From Georgenia muralis (GTDB lineage Bacteria > Actinomycetota > Actinomycetes > Actinomycetales > Actinomycetaceae): a DNA stretch of 64,000 bases. Where the stretch lies: the NCBI RefSeq assembly GCF_003814705.1, contig NZ_RKRA01000001.1, positions 3,292,776 to 3,356,775 of the forward strand, in the 5' to 3' direction. Positions 45,944 to 55,936 of the stretch are shown here, piece by piece. The notes under the pieces were generated by a model. That model did no database searches, had not been told where the DNA came from, and saw only the letters and a list, made by a program, of their open reading frames with translations. The translations under genes and the position numbers were made by a program. Every line of letters begins with the position of its first letter. Positions within the stretch are counted from its first letter, which is position 1.

Positions 45944-46495
45944 TCAGTACACGAGCACCGCGTCGACGTCGTGACCCTCGAGCTTCGAGCGCCCCCCGAG
46001 CGCGGCGAGCTCGAGCAGCATGGCCAGGGCGACGACCTCGCCGCCGCTGCGCTCGATGAGCTTGACGGCCGCCGCGCCCGTGCCCCCGGTGGCGAGGACG
46101 TCGTCGATGATGAGGACGCGCTGGCCGTCGCGGACGGTCTCGGGCCGCAGCTCCATGCGAGCGGTGCCGTACTCGAGGGCGTAGTCGACACCGATGACGG
46201 GCCCGGGGAGCCGCCCGGCCTTGCGCACGGTGATCATGCCGACGCCCAGGGCGTTCGCCAGCGGTGCCGCGAGGATGAAGCCACGGGACTCCAGGCCCGC
46301 GACGGCGTCGACCCGACCGCGGTACTTCTCCGCCAGGCCGTCGACGAGGGCCCCGAAGGCGGGCCCGTCGGCGAGGAGCGGGGTGATGTCACGGAACAGC
46401 ACGCCGGGCGCCGGGAAGTCCGGGATCTCCCGGATGTGCCCACGGACCAGGTCGGTGAGCGAGGTCGGGAAAGCGGTCTGCGGTGCGGCGGTCAT
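45944..46495 (-). CDS. apt: adenine phosphoribosyltransferase
   Basis: Salvages adenine to AMP with PRPP. 183 residues with HIREIPDFPAPGVLFRDITPLLAD, ESRGFILAAPLANALGVGM and PRPP loop VLIIDDVLATGGTGAAAVK. Start overlaps secF stop (ATGA), so translated with the sec operon. The order secD-secF-apt-relA matches mycobacteria and Streptomyces. Confidence 0.95.
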   Translation of the reverse strand: MTAAPQTAFPTSLTDLVRGHIREIPDFPAPGVLFRDITPLLADGPAFGALVDGLAEKYRGRVDAVAGLESRGFILAAPLANALGVGMITVRKAGRLPGPVIGVDYALEYGTARMELRPETVRDGQRVLIIDDVLATGGTGAAAVKLIERSGGEVVALAMLLELAALGGRSKLEGHDVDAVLVY

Positions 46496-47601
46496 CGTCG
46501 GCCCTTCTTGCGTCGTCTGGGCTGGGCGTCGTGGCCCTGGTGGTGGCCGGCGACGACCCCCACGCCGGTGAGGTCCTCGGTACGGGCGGCGACGTCCTCG
46601 CCGCCCTGCCCCTCACCGGCCGCGGCGCGGCTGCGCGCCCGGTGCTCGAGCACCGAACGGGTGTGCCGGCGGATGGGCTCCGAACGCTCCCGCAGCGTGA
46701 CCTCGAGGGGCGTGGCGATGAAGATCGAGGAGTAGGTCGACAGCAGCATCCCGACGAACAGTGCCAGCGCGATGTCGCGCAGCGTGCCCGCGCCGAGGAG
46801 GAACGCCCCGACGAAGAGGATCGAGGCGACCGGCAGCAGGCCCACGACCGAGGTGTTGATCGACCGCACGAGCGTCTGGTTGACGGCGAGGTTGGCGCCC
46901 TCGGCGTAGGTGCGCCGGTGCTGGGTGTACAGGTCCGCGTTGTTCTCGCGGACCTTGTCGAAGACGACGACCGTGTCGTAGAGGGAGTAGCCCAGGATGG
47001 TGAGGAAGCCGATGACGGAGGCGGGGGTCACCTCGAACCCGACGAGCGCGTACACCCCGACCGTGGCGACGAGGTCGTGCAGGAGCGCCACGATCGCCGC
47101 GACCGACATCGTCCACGTGCGGAAGTAGGCCGCCATGACGAGCGAGACGAGCACCAGGAAGATCACCAGGCCCTGAAGGGCCTTGGCGGTGACGTCCTGG
47201 CCCCACGACGGACCGACGAACGTCGCGGTGACGTCCTCCGCCGGTACGCCGTACGCCTCGGCCAGGCCGTCCCGGAGCTGCTGGGTCTCCTCGCTGGTCA
47301 GCTCGGCGGTCTGCACCCGCAGCGAGTCGGTTCCGACCGTGGAGATCCGCGGCGGCTCGCCCGACAGCTCGGCGACGACATCGGCCGCGGGCTGCTGGTC
47401 GAGGTTGGCGGCGCCCGAGACGGTGAATTGCGAGCCGCCGCGGAACTCGATGCCGAGGTTCATGCCCTTGACCGCGAGAATGAGGACCGAGACGACCACG
47501 AGCGCGAGCGCGATGGTGAACCAGGTCCGGCGTCGTCCGACGATCTGGACGGACCGGCGTCCGGTGTAGAGCTCGTTGCCGAGGGAGGACAGGCCGCGCA
47601 T
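46492..47601 (-). CDS. secF: protein-export membrane protein SecF
   Basis: 369 residues, six-helix RND-like subunit of SecDF, which pulls secreted proteins out using the proton gradient. Motifs: IVGRRRTWFTIALALV (first helix), GMNLGIEFRGGSQF (SecF signature), VIGFLTILGYSLYDTVVVFDKVREN (helix IV, conserved Asp), and NQTLVRSINTSVVGLLPVASI. A basic C-terminal tail of about 50 residues (RRKKGRR) is extra but common in actinobacteria. Start overlaps secD stop by one base (TGATG). Confidence 0.95.
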   Translation of the reverse strand: MRGLSSLGNELYTGRRSVQIVGRRRTWFTIALALVVVSVLILAVKGMNLGIEFRGGSQFTVSGAANLDQQPAADVVAELSGEPPRISTVGTDSLRVQTAELTSEETQQLRDGLAEAYGVPAEDVTATFVGPSWGQDVTAKALQGLVIFLVLVSLVMAAYFRTWTMSVAAIVALLHDLVATVGVYALVGFEVTPASVIGFLTILGYSLYDTVVVFDKVRENNADLYTQHRRTYAEGANLAVNQTLVRSINTSVVGLLPVASILFVGAFLLGAGTLRDIALALFVGMLLSTYSSIFIATPLEVTLRERSEPIRRHTRSVLEHRARSRAAAGEGQGGEDVAARTEDLTGVGVVAGHHQGHDAQPRRRKKGRR

Positions 47602-49901
47602 CAGCGCTCACCGCCTTCCGTGGTGCGGGTGTCGGTGCCCGTGCCGGGCAGGTCGGTGGGGGGTCCGGCGTCCGGCGGTACGCCGGTGTCCGGCCGGGTG
47701 TCCTCCGAGCCGGTCCCCTCCCGGGCGGCGGCCCGGGCGCGCGCGGCCGCGCGGCGCTCGGCGATGGTCAGACGGCGGCCGTCCGGTGCGTAGAGCTCGT
47801 CGTCGTGAGCGCCGTCGACGTCGTGCGTGGCCCCTGTCGCGGAGGCCGGCGGCACCACGCCCGCCCCGGCGGCGCTCCGGCTGCTCGCGGTGGGAGTCGT
47901 CGTCCCGGCGGAGCCCGTCCCGGCAGACCGCGGCTCACCGCCAGCGGCCGAGCCCGTGGAGCCTGCGCCCACCCCCGCCCCCACCAGGGTCCTCTCGGCC
48001 GGACGCGCCGCCGTCGCCGGTCGCGCGGCCCGGTCGAACCGGCCCCGGCCGCGGTAGGTCACCGAGCTGGCACCGAGCCGGACGGGGTCCAGACCGGAGA
48101 GTCGGTGCCCCTGGCCGAAGAACTGCGTGCGGATGAGCACCCGCATGAGCGGGTGCGTGAAGAGCATGACCACGAGGAGGTCGATGAGGGTCGTGAGGCC
48201 GAGGGTGAAGGCGAACCCGCGGACGCCGCCGACGGCCAGGTAGTACAGGACGAGCGCAGCGAGGAAGTTCACCGCGTCGGAGGCCAGGATGGTGCGACGC
48301 GCGCGGGCCCAGCCGTGCTCCACCGCGTCGACGAGGAGCCGGCCCTCACGGACCTCGTCCCGGATGCGTTCGAAGTAGACGATGAACGAGTCCGCCGTGA
48401 TGCCCACCGCGACGATCATGCCGACGACGCCGGGCAGGGACAGGCGGTACCCGACCGTCCACGACAGGATGGTGATGACGAGGTAGGTAAGCAGCGCCGC
48501 GATGAGGAGGCTGGCCACGGAGACCAGGCCCAGCCCGCGGTACTGCCAGAACATGTAGAGGATGACCAGGCCGGCACCGATGAGGCCGGCGAGGACGCCG
48601 CGCTGGAGCTGCTCGGAGCCGAGCGTCGCGGAGATCTGGTCCTCGGACTGGACCGTGAAGTCCAGCGGGAGCGACCCGAAGTTCAGCTGGTTGGCGAGCG
48701 ACGCCGCGGTCTCGCGGGTGAAGTCGCCGGAGATCTGGGCCCGGCCGTCGAAGATGGCGTTCTGCATCACCGCGTTGGAGATCACCAGGCCGTCCAGGAC
48801 GATGCCGAACTGGTTCTGCGGCTCGGGCAGGTCGAGCAGGCGCTGGCTGAACTCGGCGAAGACGTCGGCGCCCTCACCGTCCATCTCGAGTGAGACGACC
48901 CACTGCCCCGTGCTGACGCCCTGCTGGTTGACGCCCATGCCCGAGGTGGCGGAGTCGACGTTCGTGCCCTCGAGGGCGGTGGGGCCGAGGATGAACTTCG
49001 TGGCACCGTCGTCCGAGCACGCCACCAGCGGGGCGGCGGGGTCGTCCTCGACGCCCCCGGTGAGATTCGCCGGGTCGGTGCAGTCGGTGGTGTAGAAGTC
49101 GTAGCTGACCTGCTCGGTGATCCACGCGAGGTCGGAGGACGACGTCGGCTCGGTCGCGGGGTCCGCGGAGAGCTGACCGTCGCCGTCGGCGTCCGACGCG
49201 GCGCGGGCCGCGGCCTCGATCTCCTCCTGGGTCGGCGGCGCCGTCGGCTCCTCGGTGGCGGCGTCGGTCGGCTGCTCGGTGGCGGCGTCGGTCGGCTGCT
49301 CGGTGGCGGCGTCGGTCGGCTGCTCGGTGGCGGCGTCGGTCGGCTGCTCGGTGGCGGCGTCGGTCGGCTGCTCGCCGGCGGCGTCGGCGGGCGCCTCGGT
49401 CTGCCCGTCGGTGAGCTGCTCGGCGGCGGCGTCGGTCGGCTCCTCGGCGGGCTGCTGGGACTCCTCGAAGGCGACCGGGTCGATCGTGCCGGGACCGGCG
49501 AGCGTCAGCACCGGCCGGAACCGCAGCTGCGCGGACCGCCGCACGAGGTCGAGGGTCTCCTGCGACGGGGTCCCGGGGAGGGCGACGACGATGTTCTGCC
49601 CGCCCTGGCTCGTGATCTCGGCCTCGGTGACGCCGGAGGCGTCCACCCGCTGGCGGATGATCTCGATCGCCTGGGTGATGTCCTCCTCCGTCACCTCCGA
49701 CCCGTCGGTGGTGGTGGGCGTGAGGATCAGCTGCGTGCCGCCCTCGAGGTCCAGCGCCAGGCGGGGCGCGAAGGACGCCCCGTCCTCCTCGTCGCCGGTG
49801 AGCTGGACGCCGGCCACCAGCGATCCGGTGAGGAGGAGGACCAGCAGGGCCAGCAGGCCGAGCGACCGGCCGGGACGGTTCTTCTTCGGGCGTTGCGCCA
49901 C
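47601..49901 (-). CDS. secD: protein-export membrane protein SecD with repeat linker and long tail
   Basis: 766 residues, long for SecD. Helix I (about 12-30), LDLEGGTQLILTP, the P1 head, a low-complexity insert at about 175-214 made of five TDAATEQP units plus related Thr/Glu/Pro/Ala sequence, then the conserved ISGDFTRETAASLANQLNFGSLP and five helices with ADSFIVYFERIRDEVREGR. The C-terminal about 160 residues are disordered Gly/Ala/Thr/Ser-rich sequence rich in Arg and Asp. Insert and tail are unlike other SecD proteins known to me. GTG start at 49899-49901. Confidence 0.94.
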   Translation of the reverse strand: MAQRPKKNRPGRSLGLLALLVLLLTGSLVAGVQLTGDEEDGASFAPRLALDLEGGTQLILTPTTTDGSEVTEEDITQAIEIIRQRVDASGVTEAEITSQGGQNIVVALPGTPSQETLDLVRRSAQLRFRPVLTLAGPGTIDPVAFEESQQPAEEPTDAAAEQLTDGQTEAPADAAGEQPTDAATEQPTDAATEQPTDAATEQPTDAATEQPTDAATEEPTAPPTQEEIEAAARAASDADGDGQLSADPATEPTSSSDLAWITEQVSYDFYTTDCTDPANLTGGVEDDPAAPLVACSDDGATKFILGPTALEGTNVDSATSGMGVNQQGVSTGQWVVSLEMDGEGADVFAEFSQRLLDLPEPQNQFGIVLDGLVISNAVMQNAIFDGRAQISGDFTRETAASLANQLNFGSLPLDFTVQSEDQISATLGSEQLQRGVLAGLIGAGLVILYMFWQYRGLGLVSVASLLIAALLTYLVITILSWTVGYRLSLPGVVGMIVAVGITADSFIVYFERIRDEVREGRLLVDAVEHGWARARRTILASDAVNFLAALVLYYLAVGGVRGFAFTLGLTTLIDLLVVMLFTHPLMRVLIRTQFFGQGHRLSGLDPVRLGASSVTYRGRGRFDRAARPATAARPAERTLVGAGVGAGSTGSAAGGEPRSAGTGSAGTTTPTASSRSAAGAGVVPPASATGATHDVDGAHDDELYAPDGRRLTIAERRAAARARAAAREGTGSEDTRPDTGVPPDAGPPTDLPGTGTDTRTTEGGER
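49258..49377 (-). repeat. 24-nt exact tandem repeat coding (TDAATEQP)n in secD
   Basis: About five near-identical 24-nt units (GCGGCGTCGGTCGGCTGCTC-GGTG on the plus strand) lie in frame in secD; one codes an edge variant (EEP). Nucleotide identity is higher than protein drift would need, so copy number may vary between strains. Confidence 0.85.
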
Positions 49902-49964
49902 CGATGTCTTCTCTCGTGCAGGGCGGCGAGGGGCCGCAGGTGCTCGCCCGGACCGGGCGGCAGG

Positions 49965-50396
49965 TCAGGGGCGCGGGTTCTCGCGGTCGCCGTCGGGTCC
50001 GCGGTCGGCCGGGGGCAGCCCGCCGGTCCCGGTGGTGCCCGTGCCGTCGATGGCCGTCGGCGTGCCACCCAGGGCACCGGCGTCGTCGGGGACGACGACG
50101 CCGTCGATCTCGCCCTCGTCCTCGTCGGCCGAGGCGTACGGGGGCTCCTTGGCCTCGCGGATCGCGGTCCGGTTCCAGATGGTCTCCACGCCGGAGGGGC
50201 TCTCCAGGGTGATGACGTCGCCGTCGATGTCGACGATCTTCCCGAGGAAGCCGCCGATCGTCATGACCCACGTGCCCGGGACGAGCGCCTCCTCGAGCTT
50301 CTGCCGGGCGGCGGCCTGCTGCTTCTTCCCGCGTGAGCTGATGAACCACATCATGCCGAGCATGAGGGCGAGGAAGATCAAGATCGAGGGATCCAT
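49965..50396 (-). CDS. yajC: preprotein translocase accessory subunit YajC
   Basis: 143 residues: one membrane helix (about 4-19), then the conserved KKQQAAARQKLEEALVPGTWVMTIGGFLGKIVDIDGD region (in pieces) with SH3-like turns. A C-terminal disordered tail of about 45 residues is Gly/Thr/Asp-rich. ATG 50394-50396 gives MDPSILIFLALMLGMMWF, the usual N-terminus. Upstream of secD-secF; together they form the SecDF-YajC complex. Confidence 0.93.
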   Translation of the reverse strand: MDPSILIFLALMLGMMWFISSRGKKQQAAARQKLEEALVPGTWVMTIGGFLGKIVDIDGDVITLESPSGVETIWNRTAIREAKEPPYASADEDEGEIDGVVVPDDAGALGGTPTAIDGTGTTGTGGLPPADRGPDGDRENPRP

Positions 50397-50436
50397 CGGG
50401 AGATGCTCCGGTCGTGTCGAGGACGATGGCCACCTG

Positions 50437-50442
50437 AGTCTA
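50437..50442 (-). promoter_or_regulatory. candidate yajC -10 box
   Basis: TAGACT on the minus strand, about 40 bases before the yajC ATG. Likely start of the yajC-secD-secF-apt transcript. Confidence 0.4.
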
Positions 50443-50495
50443 GGCCACGCCCCGCCGCCGGGGGGAACTCCGCCGCGCGCGTCCGGTGGGTTCCT

Positions 50496-50538
50496 CGGCA
50501 CGCGGACGCGCGGTTCGTCCGGCGGGGGCCGCGTGCCG
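50496..50538 (-). terminator. hairpin directly after ruvB
   Basis: CGGCACGCGG (50496-50505) pairs perfectly with CCGCGTGCCG (50529-50538), loop of 23 nt, one base beyond the ruvB stop codon. The minus strand has no U-run, but stem and place fit a terminator for the ruv operon before yajC. Confidence 0.6.
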
Positions 50539-50539
50539 C

Positions 50540-51562
50540 TCAGACGAAGAGCAGGCCGTCGCCGGGCCGGTCGAGCCCGAGGTGGTCGTACGCGGCCGGC
50601 GTGGCCATCCGGCCCCGGGGCGTGCGCACGATCAGACCCTCGCGCACGAGGAACGGCTCGGCGACGGTCTCGACGGTCTCCGGCTCCTCACCGACGGTCA
50701 CGGCGAGGGTGGTCAGGCCCACCGGGCCGCCGCCGAAGCGGTTGCACAGGGCCTGCAGCACGGCACGGTCGAGCCGGTCCAGGCCGAGCCGGTCGACCTC
50801 GAACACGTCCAGCGCCCCGTGGGCGGCAGCGAGGTCGAGCTCGCCGCTGCCGCGCACCTGGGCGAAGTCCTGCACCCGGCGCAGGAGGCGGTTGGCGATC
50901 CGCGGGGTGCCCCGCGACCGGGAGGCGAGCTCGGTGGCGGCGTCGTCGTGCAGCGGCGCGCCGAGCAGGCCCGCGCTGCGCCGCAGCACCCGCTCCAGCT
51001 CGGCGGGTGAGTAGAACTCGAGATGGCCGGTGAACCCGAACCGGTCCCGCAGCGGGGCCGGCAGCAAGCCGGCGCGGGTGGTGGCGCCGACCACCGTGAA
51101 CGGCGGGAGGCTGAGCGGGATCGACGTGGCGCCGGGCCCCTTGCCGACGATGACGTCGACCCGGTAGTCCTCCATCGCCAGGTACAGCATCTCCTCGGCG
51201 GGCCGGGCGAGGCGGTGGATCTCGTCGATGAACAGCACGTCGCGGTCCTGGAGGGACGACAGGATCGCGGCCAGGTCACCGGCGTGCTGGATGGCGGGCC
51301 CGGACGTCAGCCGCAGGGACCCCTCGACCTCGGCGGCGATGATCATCGCCAGGGTGGTCTTGCCCAGCCCCGGCGGGCCGGACAGCAGGACGTGGTCGGG
51401 CGGGCTCTGGCGCGCGTTCGCGGCGTCCAGGAGGAGGGAGAGCTGGTCTCGCACGACCTCCTGACCGACGAAGTCGGCCAGCCGCCGCGGGCGCAGCGCG
51501 GCCTCGGCGGCCCGTTCGAGGTCGTCCGCCGCGGCGTCGACCACCTCTCGGGCGTCAGCCAC
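50540..51562 (-). CDS. ruvB: Holliday junction branch migration helicase RuvB
   Basis: AAA+ motor of the RuvABC resolvasome. 340 residues with [20 protein letters not shown], Walker [42 protein letters not shown], and C-terminal winged helix [17 protein letters not shown] 51560-51562 ([14 protein letters not shown]) is chosen; it overlaps the ruvA stop by eight bases. Frames further upstream have no similarity. Confidence 0.96.
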   Translation of the reverse strand: MADAREVVDAAADDLERAAEAALRPRRLADFVGQEVVRDQLSLLLDAANARQSPPDHVLLSGPPGLGKTTLAMIIAAEVEGSLRLTSGPAIQHAGDLAAILSSLQDRDVLFIDEIHRLARPAEEMLYLAMEDYRVDVIVGKGPGATSIPLSLPPFTVVGATTRAGLLPAPLRDRFGFTGHLEFYSPAELERVLRRSAGLLGAPLHDDAATELASRSRGTPRIANRLLRRVQDFAQVRGSGELDLAAAHGALDVFEVDRLGLDRLDRAVLQALCNRFGGGPVGLTTLAVTVGEEPETVETVAEPFLVREGLIVRTPRGRMATPAAYDHLGLDRPGDGLLFV

Positions 51563-52163
51563 GGCGCTGCCCGCCGAGGCTCTGCAGCGCCGCCCGCAGG
51601 ATCGCCGGGACATCCGAGGGGGCGTCGTCGGCGGTCAGGACGGACTCGACGGCCCCGGCGGCGACCTTCTCGGTCCAGCCGAGCTGGACGAGGGCCTCGA
51701 CGACGTCGGGGGCCCCGTCGGCCGCAGCCGGTGCCGGGGCCGGCTCCGCGCCCGTCCCGCCCGGGGTGCCGAGCTTCGTCCCGACCTCGAGGACGATGCG
51801 CTGGGCACCCTTGCGGCCGATGCCGGGCACCCGCTGGAGGGCGGCGAGGTCCTCCGCCGCGACGGCGCGACGCAGACCGTCGGGGGTGTGCACGGCCAGC
51901 ATGGCCAGCGCCAGGCGCGGCCCGACTCCGGAGACCGTCTGGAGGGTCTCGAAGACCTCACGCTCGTCGTCGTCGGCGAAGCCGAACAGGGTGAGGGAGT
52001 CCTCGCGCACCACCAGCGTGGTCGCCAGGCGGGTCCGGTCCCCCACGCGCAACCCGGCCAGCGTGGTGGGCGTGGCGTGGACGAGCATGCCCACCCCGCC
52101 CACGGTGACCACGGCTCGGTCGAGCGTGACGCTCTCGACGGTGCCGGTGACGGCGGCGATCAT
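51555..52163 (-). CDS. ruvA: Holliday junction branch migration protein RuvA
   Basis: Binds four-way DNA junctions and docks RuvB. 202 residues: OB-fold ([29 protein letters not shown]), two HhH motifs ([36 protein letters not shown]), and domain III ([18 protein letters not shown]). Sits between ruvC and ruvB. Confidence 0.95.
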   Translation of the reverse strand: MIAAVTGTVESVTLDRAVVTVGGVGMLVHATPTTLAGLRVGDRTRLATTLVVREDSLTLFGFADDDEREVFETLQTVSGVGPRLALAMLAVHTPDGLRRAVAAEDLAALQRVPGIGRKGAQRIVLEVGTKLGTPGGTGAEPAPAPAAADGAPDVVEALVQLGWTEKVAAGAVESVLTADDAPSDVPAILRAALQSLGGQRRG

Positions 52164-52226
52164 CGGTGTGGTTCCTCCCGGCGGGCTGCCCGCTCGGCGT
52201 GCGGGACGTACAGGTGTACGACCAAC

Positions 52227-52844
52227 CTACAGCTTGGGTGCGACGGCGCCGGCCCGGCGCGCCGACCGCTCGGCCTCGGCCCACGCGCGCTGGGCCGGCG
52301 TGAGGCCGGCCCCGGTGGCGCGGGGCAGGGTGTCCGCGCCGCCGTACTGGGCGCGCACCGCCGAGCCCGCCCCGCCGCCGCGCCAGGCGTGGCAGATGGC
52401 CAGGGCGAGGGCGTCGGCGGCGTCGGCGGGGCGCGGCCGCTCGGCGAGGCCCAGGATGCGCATGACCATCTCCTGGACCTGCGCCTTCTCGGCACGGCCG
52501 TTCCCCGTCACCGCGGCCTTGACCTCGCTCGGCGTGTGCAGCGCCAGCGGCAGGTGCGCGCGGGCGGCCGCGAGCATGGCCACGCCGGCCACCTGGGACG
52601 TCCCGGTGACCGAGCGCACGTTCGCCTGGGCGAAGACCCGCTCGACCGCGACGACGTCCGGGCGCAGCGTCGTCAGCCAGCGCTCGATCTCCTCGGCGAC
52701 GGCGAGCAGGCGCAGGTGCGGGGAGAGCTCGGCGGCCGTGCGCACCACGCCGACCTCGACGAGGTGCACCCGCCGCCCGGCGGCGGTGTCCACGACGCCG
52801 AGACCGCAGCGGGTCATGCCGGGGTCGACTCCGAGGATGCGCAC
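52227..52844 (-). CDS. ruvC: crossover junction endodeoxyribonuclease RuvC
   Basis: Resolves Holliday junctions. 205 residues: RNase H-like [17 protein letters not shown] (first Asp), [20 protein letters not shown] (catalytic Glu), [16 protein letters not shown], and the C-terminal acids in [15 protein letters not shown]. The C-terminal tail of about 35 residues is longer than in E. coli. GTG 52842-52844 is chosen because [11 protein letters not shown] is the family N-terminus and GGGGAG precedes it. Confidence 0.94.
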   Translation of the reverse strand: MRILGVDPGMTRCGLGVVDTAAGRRVHLVEVGVVRTAAELSPHLRLLAVAEEIERWLTTLRPDVVAVERVFAQANVRSVTGTSQVAGVAMLAAARAHLPLALHTPSEVKAAVTGNGRAEKAQVQEMVMRILGLAERPRPADAADALALAICHAWRGGGAGSAVRAQYGGADTLPRATGAGLTPAQRAWAEAERSARRAGAVAPKL

Positions 52845-52931
52845 CCGCCTACTCTCCCCCGCGGCCCGCCGCCGCGGCGGCACCGGCGCGCCGGGGTGTG
52901 CGCGGGGCGGCGGCCACTGCGGCGGTGGACC

Positions 52932-53693
52932 TCAGTCCTCCTCGTCGAGCGCCGCCATGACCTCGTCGGAGGCGTCGAAGTTGGCGAAGACGTTCTGGAC
53001 GTCGTCGCTGTCCTCGAGGGCGTCGATGAGGCGCAGGACCTTGCGGGCGCCGTCGAGGTCCACCTCGACCTCCATGGAGGGCACGAACTGCGCCTCGGCG
53101 GAGTCGTACTCGATCCCCGCGTCCTGCAGGGCGGTCCGCACGGCGACGACGTCGGTGGCCTCGGAGAGCACCTCGAAGGAGTCGCCGAGGTCGTTGACCT
53201 CCTCGGCGCCGGCGTCGAGGACGGCGGCGAGGACGTCGTCCTCGCTGAGCCCGCCGGTCTTGGGCAGGGTGACCACGCCCCGGCGGTTGAACAGGTACGA
53301 CACCGAGCCGGGGTCGGCGAGGTTGCCGCCGTTGCGGGTGAACGCCACGCGGACGTCGGAGGCGGCGCGGTTGCGGTTGTCGGTGAGGCACTCGACGAGG
53401 ACCGCGACGCCGCCGGGGGCGTAGCCCTCGTACATGATGGTCTCGTAGTCGGCGCCGCCCGTCTCCGCGCCGGAGCCGCGCTTGACGGCGCGGTCGATGT
53501 TGTCGGCCGGCACGGACGACTTCTTCGCCTTCTGGATGGCGTCGAAGAGTGTGGGGTTGCCGGCCGGGTCACCGCCGCCGGTGCGCGCGGCGACCTCGAT
53601 GTTCTTGATCATCCGCGCGAAGAGCTTGCCCCGCTTGGCGTCGATGGCCGCCTTCTTGTGCTTGGTGGTGGCCCACTTGGAGTGACCGGACAC
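52932..53693 (-). CDS. yebC: YebC/PmpR-family (TACO1) protein
   Basis: 253 residues starting [32 protein letters not shown] (seen in pieces), the family signature. Family members act as transcriptional regulators or as translation factors that relieve ribosome stalling at proline-rich sequence; the latter would fit the proline-rich proteins of this region. GTG start (53691-53693) has GAGGAG upstream. Acidic C-terminus. Confidence 0.95.
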   Translation of the reverse strand: MSGHSKWATTKHKKAAIDAKRGKLFARMIKNIEVAARTGGGDPAGNPTLFDAIQKAKKSSVPADNIDRAVKRGSGAETGGADYETIMYEGYAPGGVAVLVECLTDNRNRAASDVRVAFTRNGGNLADPGSVSYLFNRRGVVTLPKTGGLSEDDVLAAVLDAGAEEVNDLGDSFEVLSEATDVVAVRTALQDAGIEYDSAEAQFVPSMEVEVDLDGARKVLRLIDALEDSDDVQNVFANFDASDEVMAALDEED

Positions 53694-53731
53694 TGTGTGC
53701 TCCTCGGAGGTTGCGTGTGCATGGCGAGCGG

Positions 53732-54361
53732 TCAGGCCGCGTCGCGGACCATGCCCACGAAGTATCGGTGCACCCGCCCGTCCCCCCCGATCTCCGGATG
53801 GAAGGCGGTGGCGAGCAGCCTGCCGTGCCGAACCGCGACGATCTTACCGTCGCCGGTGCCGGACGCGCCCGGGGCGCCGGTGCGGGCGAGGACCTCCACG
53901 TCCGCCCCGACCTGCTCGACCCACGGGGCGCGGATGAACACCGCGTGCAGGGGGCCCTCCCCCGCTTCGGAGAGCGCCGGCACGGCGAGGTCCTCCTCGA
54001 AGGAGTCGACCTGGCGCCCGAAGGCGTTGCGCCGCACGGTCATGTCGATCCCGCCCAGCCCCTCCTGGTCGGCGGTGGCGCCGGCCACCCGGTCGGCCAG
54101 CAGGATCATCCCCGCGCAGGAGCCGTACACCGGCAGGCCGGCGGCGATGCGCCCGCGCAGGGGCACGTACAGCTCGAAGGCCTTGAGGAGCTTCTCGATC
54201 GTCGTCGACTCCCCACCGGGCAGCACGAGGGCGTCGACGGCGGCGAGCTCGGTCGCCCGTCGCACCGTGACCGGTCGGGCGCCGGCCGCCGCGAGCGCGG
54301 CGACGTGCTCGCGCACGTCGCCCTGCAGCGCCAGGACGCCGATCGTGGGGGAAGAAGTCAC
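53732..54361 (-). CDS. pdxT: pyridoxal 5'-phosphate synthase glutaminase subunit
   Basis: Supplies ammonia to PdxS for de novo vitamin B6 synthesis. 209 residues: [34 protein letters not shown] (nucleophile Cys), and [17 protein letters not shown] (His-Glu). Complete triad. GTG start at 54359-54361 has a TAGGAT -10 eight bases before and no good ribosome-binding site. Separated from pdxS by a NUDIX gene, so the two subunits are not directly coupled. Confidence 0.95.
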   Translation of the reverse strand: MTSSPTIGVLALQGDVREHVAALAAAGARPVTVRRATELAAVDALVLPGGESTTIEKLLKAFELYVPLRGRIAAGLPVYGSCAGMILLADRVAGATADQEGLGGIDMTVRRNAFGRQVDSFEEDLAVPALSEAGEGPLHAVFIRAPWVEQVGADVEVLARTGAPGASGTGDGKIVAVRHGRLLATAFHPEIGGDGRVHRYFVGMVRDAA

Positions 54362-54369
54362 GGCGGGGG

Positions 54370-54375
54370 ATCCTA
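54370..54375 (-). promoter_or_regulatory. -10 box of a leaderless pdxT promoter
   Basis: TAGGAT on the minus strand, eight bases before the pdxT GTG; TATAGG two bases upstream is an alternative. No clear -35. Confidence 0.45.
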
Positions 54376-54410
54376 TACCGGGCTCGGACGGACCCGGCCG
54401 GTCGTCCCGC

Positions 54411-54962
54411 TCACACCGACGACTCGTCGAGGTGCTCGGCCGTCCCGTCCCAGCCGCGCAGCAGCCGGGCGACGATGGCGGGCAGCCCTGCGGGGTAGAC
54501 GACGACCCCGGCGCCCACCGCCTCCTCCAGCTCGGCCACGTGCCACCAGCGCACCTCGTCGAGGACCTCGCGCTCGAGCTCGGTCCAGCCGGCGTGGCTG
54601 ACCTCCGTGGCGGTGACGCGCACGAAGAAGAAGTCCTCGTCCTGCCGGCAGGTCACCCGGGCGAAGTCGAACAGGGCGCTGCGGGTCAGGACCGGCCCGA
54701 GGAGCTCCTCGGGGCCGACCACCAGCCCGGTCTCCTCGGCCAGCTCGCGCACCGCACCGGCGCGCCCGTCCTCGCCGGCGTCCACGCCGCCGCCGACGGT
54801 GAACCACCACGAGCGGGTCACCTCGCCGGAGTCGTGCCCACGGACGAGGAGGACCCGGTCCTCCTCGTCCGCGACGATCACGCGGGCGGCGCGACGGTAC
54901 GGGATGCCGTCCGGCCCGGGCACCCAGTCGGGGCTCAGCCCGTAGGTCTGCGGGTCAGGCAT
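54411..54962 (-). CDS. NUDIX hydrolase
   Basis: 183 residues with a perfect Nudix box [20 protein letters not shown] plus TGL near residue 60 (GX5EX7REUXEEXGU). N-terminus [22 protein letters not shown]. Substrate unknown. It sits 12 bases after pdxS and 50 before pdxT, and may clean oxidised or coenzyme nucleotides; the position between pdxS and pdxT is not usual. Confidence 0.85.
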   Translation of the reverse strand: MPDPQTYGLSPDWVPGPDGIPYRRAARVIVADEEDRVLLVRGHDSGEVTRSWWFTVGGGVDAGEDGRAGAVRELAEETGLVVGPEELLGPVLTRSALFDFARVTCRQDEDFFFVRVTATEVSHAGWTELEREVLDEVRWWHVAELEEAVGAGVVVYPAGLPAIVARLLRGWDGTAEHLDESSV

Positions 54963-54974
54963 GCGCCCGGGCGG

Positions 54975-55895
54975 TCACCAGCCGCGCTCGGCGAGACGGT
55001 GCGGGACGGGGATGTCGTCCACGTTGATGCCGACCATGGCCTCGCCCAGCCCGCGGGAGACCTCGGCGATGACATCCGGGTCGTCGTAGAAGGTCGTCGC
55101 CCGCACGATCGCCGCGGCCCGCTGGGCGGGGTTGCCGGACTTGAAGATGCCCGAGCCGACGAACACGCCCTCGGCGCCGAGCTGCATCATCATCGCGGCG
55201 TCGGCCGGGGTGGCGATGCCGCCGGCGGTGAAGAGTACCACGGGCAGCTTGCCGGACCCGGCGACCTCCTTGACGAGCTCGTACGGCGCCTGGAGCTCCT
55301 TCGCGGCGACGAAGAGCTCGTCCTCGGGCAGGTTCTGCAGGCGGCGGATCTCCTGGCGGATCTGGCGCATGTGCGTGGTGGCGTTGGAGACGTCCCCGGT
55401 GCCGGCCTCGCCCTTGGAGCGGATCATCGCGGCGCCCTCGGTGATGCGGCGCAGCGCCTCGCCCAGGTTGGTGGCCCCGCAGACGAAGGGGACGGTGAAG
55501 CGCCACTTGTCGATGTGGTTGGCGTAGTCGGCGGGGGTGAGGACCTCGGACTCGTCGACGTAGTCCACGCCGAGCGCCTGGAGGACCTGGGCCTCGACGA
55601 AGTGGCCGATGCGGGCCTTGGCCATCACGGGGATGGAGACGGCGGCGATGATGCCGTCGATCATGTCGGGGTCGCTCATGCGCGAGACCCCGCCCTGCGC
55701 GCGGATGTCGGCGGGCACCCGCTCGAGGGCCATGACGGCCACGGCGCCCGCGTCCTCGGCGATCTTGGCCTGCTCGGGGGTGACGACGTCCATGATGACG
55801 CCGCCCTTGAGCATCTCGGCCATCCCGCGCTTGACGCGGGCGGTGCCCTGCTGGGGCGCGGCGGCCGGCTCGGTGGCGAACTCGTTCTCAGACAC
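54975..55895 (-). CDS. pdxS: pyridoxal 5'-phosphate synthase lyase subunit
   Basis: Builds PLP from ribose-5-phosphate, glyceraldehyde-3-phosphate and ammonia. 306 residues: [23 protein letters not shown] (first Schiff-base Lys region), [39 protein letters not shown] (second Lys), [37 protein letters not shown] in pieces. Ends RLAERGW, the family C-terminus. GTG start 55893-55895. Confidence 0.96.
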   Translation of the reverse strand: MSENEFATEPAAAPQQGTARVKRGMAEMLKGGVIMDVVTPEQAKIAEDAGAVAVMALERVPADIRAQGGVSRMSDPDMIDGIIAAVSIPVMAKARIGHFVEAQVLQALGVDYVDESEVLTPADYANHIDKWRFTVPFVCGATNLGEALRRITEGAAMIRSKGEAGTGDVSNATTHMRQIRQEIRRLQNLPEDELFVAAKELQAPYELVKEVAGSGKLPVVLFTAGGIATPADAAMMMQLGAEGVFVGSGIFKSGNPAQRAAAIVRATTFYDDPDVIAEVSRGLGEAMVGINVDDIPVPHRLAERGW

Positions 55896-55930
55896 GGTGA
55901 CCTCGGGGGAAGGGCGGATGGAACCTCACC

Positions 55931-55936
55931 AGTCTA
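55931..55936 (-). promoter_or_regulatory. candidate pdxS -10 box
   Basis: TAGACT on the minus strand, about 35 bases before the GTG, overlapping the PrsW gene's last codons. With GAGG in between as a ribosome-binding site this looks like an ordinary leadered promoter. Confidence 0.45.

Noticed and set aside
49258-49377. Regular repeats in secD as a CRISPR array
   Set aside because: Units are contiguous 24-nt, in frame and without spacers; no cas gene in the window.
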